From Pterois miles (Eukaryota > Chordata > Actinopteri > Perciformes > Scorpaenidae): 64,000 nucleotides of DNA. Both the position numbers and the translations under genes were made by a program. Shown here piece after piece: positions 62,741 through 64,000 of this stretch. The notes beneath the pieces were generated by a model. That model was not told the origin of the DNA and did not search any database. It saw nothing but the letters and a program-made list of their open reading frames with translations. Each line of letters opens with the position of its first letter. Position 1 is the stretch's first letter. Where the stretch lies: the NCBI GenBank assembly GCA_947000775.1, contig CAMQGK010000052.1:34762501-34826500 (forward strand). Direction: 5' to 3'.

Positions 62741-63013
62741 AGAGTTTGGCTCCCATTTATTGAGACCAGCTCAACTTCATTTGTAGTGCGTCGCGTGTCA
62801 GGCGTCAGTTTGTAGCTTCATGTTGAGCCTCGAGCCATCGAGCCTGTTGCTGTGTCACTCGTAGTGTGAACACAGCAACAGCTGTATTCAGAGTGAATGT
62901 GAGGTAAATAGCTCGTAATGAGCACAATCTGACAACTGATCAGATTCTCCATTTCTTTGCTTTCCTGTTTCTGTACATTTATTAATTGGAGTTAAAAGAC
63001 ATAAGTATGAACT

Positions 63014-64000
63014 AGGGGTGGAACGGTTCATAAAATTTACGGTTCAGTTCATGTCACGGTTTGGGGTCACAGTTTTCGGTTTGAACATGCATTTCATTTA
63101 TTAGGCAAAATAAGTGAGTAAAATAAGTTTACGACTAAGATACATGACAAACTAACCTAACAGTCAGACTACAGAGCCTACTGCCAGCTTTAGTTTACTA
63201 CTGAGATACATGACAAACTAACCTAAACAGACTACAGAGTCTACTGCCAGCTTTAGTTTACTACTGAGATACATGACAAACTAACCTAAACAGACTACAG
63301 AGTCTACTGCCAGCTTTAGTTTACTACTAAGATACATGACAAACTAACCTAACAGTCAGACTACAGAGCCTACTGCCAGCTTTAGTTTACTACTGAGATA
63401 CATGACAAACTAACCTAAACAGTCAGACTACAGAGCCTACTGCCAGCTTTAGTTTACTACTGAGATACATGACAAACTAACCTAAACAGACTACAGAGCC
63501 TACTGCCAGCTTTAGTTTACTACTGAGATACATGACAAACTAACCTAACAGTCAGACTACAGAGTCTACTGCCAGCTTTAGTTTACTACTGAGATACATG
63601 ACAAACTAACCTAAACAGACTACAGAGCCTACTGCCAGCTTTAGTTTACTACTGAGATACATGACAAACTAACCTAAACAGACTACAGAGTCTACTGCCA
63701 GCTTTAGTTTACTACTGAGATACATGACAAACTAACCTAACAGTCAGACTACAGAGCCTACTGCCAGCTTTAGTTTACTACTGAGATACATGACAAACTT
63801 ACCTAACAGTCAGACTACAGAGTCTACTGCCAGCTTTAGTTTACTACTGAGATACATGACAAACTAACCTAAACAGACTACAGAGCTCTGCCAGTTTGTT
63901 TACTACTGAGATACATGACAAACTAACCTAAACAGACTACAGAGTCTACTGCCAGCTTTAGTTTACTACTAAGATACATGACAAACTAACCTAAACAGAC
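63014..64000. mobile_element. hAT-type family left end with minisatellite (runs off window)
   Basis: aggggtggaacggttcata then gtcacggtttggggtcacag match the left end at 32313 and 20380. From about 63125 to the window end there are some 13 copies of a 63-67-bp unit containing ctgccagctttagtttacta and gatacatgacaaactaacc. Length classes differ by aacagac versus aacagtcagac. Confidence 0.8.

Overview
The window looks like teleost fish nuclear DNA. It has short coding exons with GT-AG introns, very dense microsatellites and minisatellites, many non-autonomous DNA transposons with terminal inverted repeats, tRNA-derived SINEs, and the (TCTTA)n tails of fish non-LTR retrotransposons. The mix of repeats suggests a percomorph, but that is inference. 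There is no sign of bacterial or viral gene organisation.

One protein-coding gene is clear. It is a DLC1-family Rho GTPase-activating protein on the + strand, best matched to dlc1. Ten coding exons lie between 44359 and 62584. In order they encode the SAM domain, a long serine-rich linker with the tensin-binding type SIYDNVP motif and an LD-like helix, a basic stretch, and the first part of the RhoGAP domain including the arginine finger. The initiator exon is not recognised upstream, and the rest of the RhoGAP domain and the START domain lie beyond 64000. Exon phases agree at all nine junctions, giving about 785 codons with no internal stop. The gene therefore looks intact over this part.

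The other well-supported gene is a tRNA-Leu(CAA) on the - strand at 36812-36923. It has a 28-nt intron next to the anticodon and a SINE starting 9 nt downstream on the same strand.

Layout: 1-18.5 kb is non-coding sequence with transposon fragments, a 45-bp minisatellite (8.0-9.0 kb) and a SINE. 18.5-23.1 kb is low-complexity: a 1.8-kb CT tract, a hAT-type transposon copy containing a 40-bp minisatellite, and a 0.9-kb polypurine tract. 23.1-36.5 kb is transposon relics, short tandem repeats and two more tRNA-derived elements. 36.5-38 kb holds the tRNA with its SINE. 38.9-41.4 kb is an array of about 90 copies of a 25/27-bp unit, interrupted by a poly-A run. 44.4-62.6 kb is the dlc1-like gene, whose introns carry many repeats. 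Intron 4 also holds a CpG-rich, promoter-like region with a candidate first coding exon. 62.6-64.0 kb is intron with two transposon fragments, the last containing a 63-67-bp minisatellite that runs off the end.

Points most worth a second look are the CpG-rich promoter-like region inside dlc1, the tRNA-Leu/SINE unit with no nearby T4 terminator, the minisatellite whose unit resembles a complete 3' splice site, one hAT family whose copies have grown different internal minisatellites, the apparent loss of a conserved DLC-family motif, and the paired CT and GA tracts.
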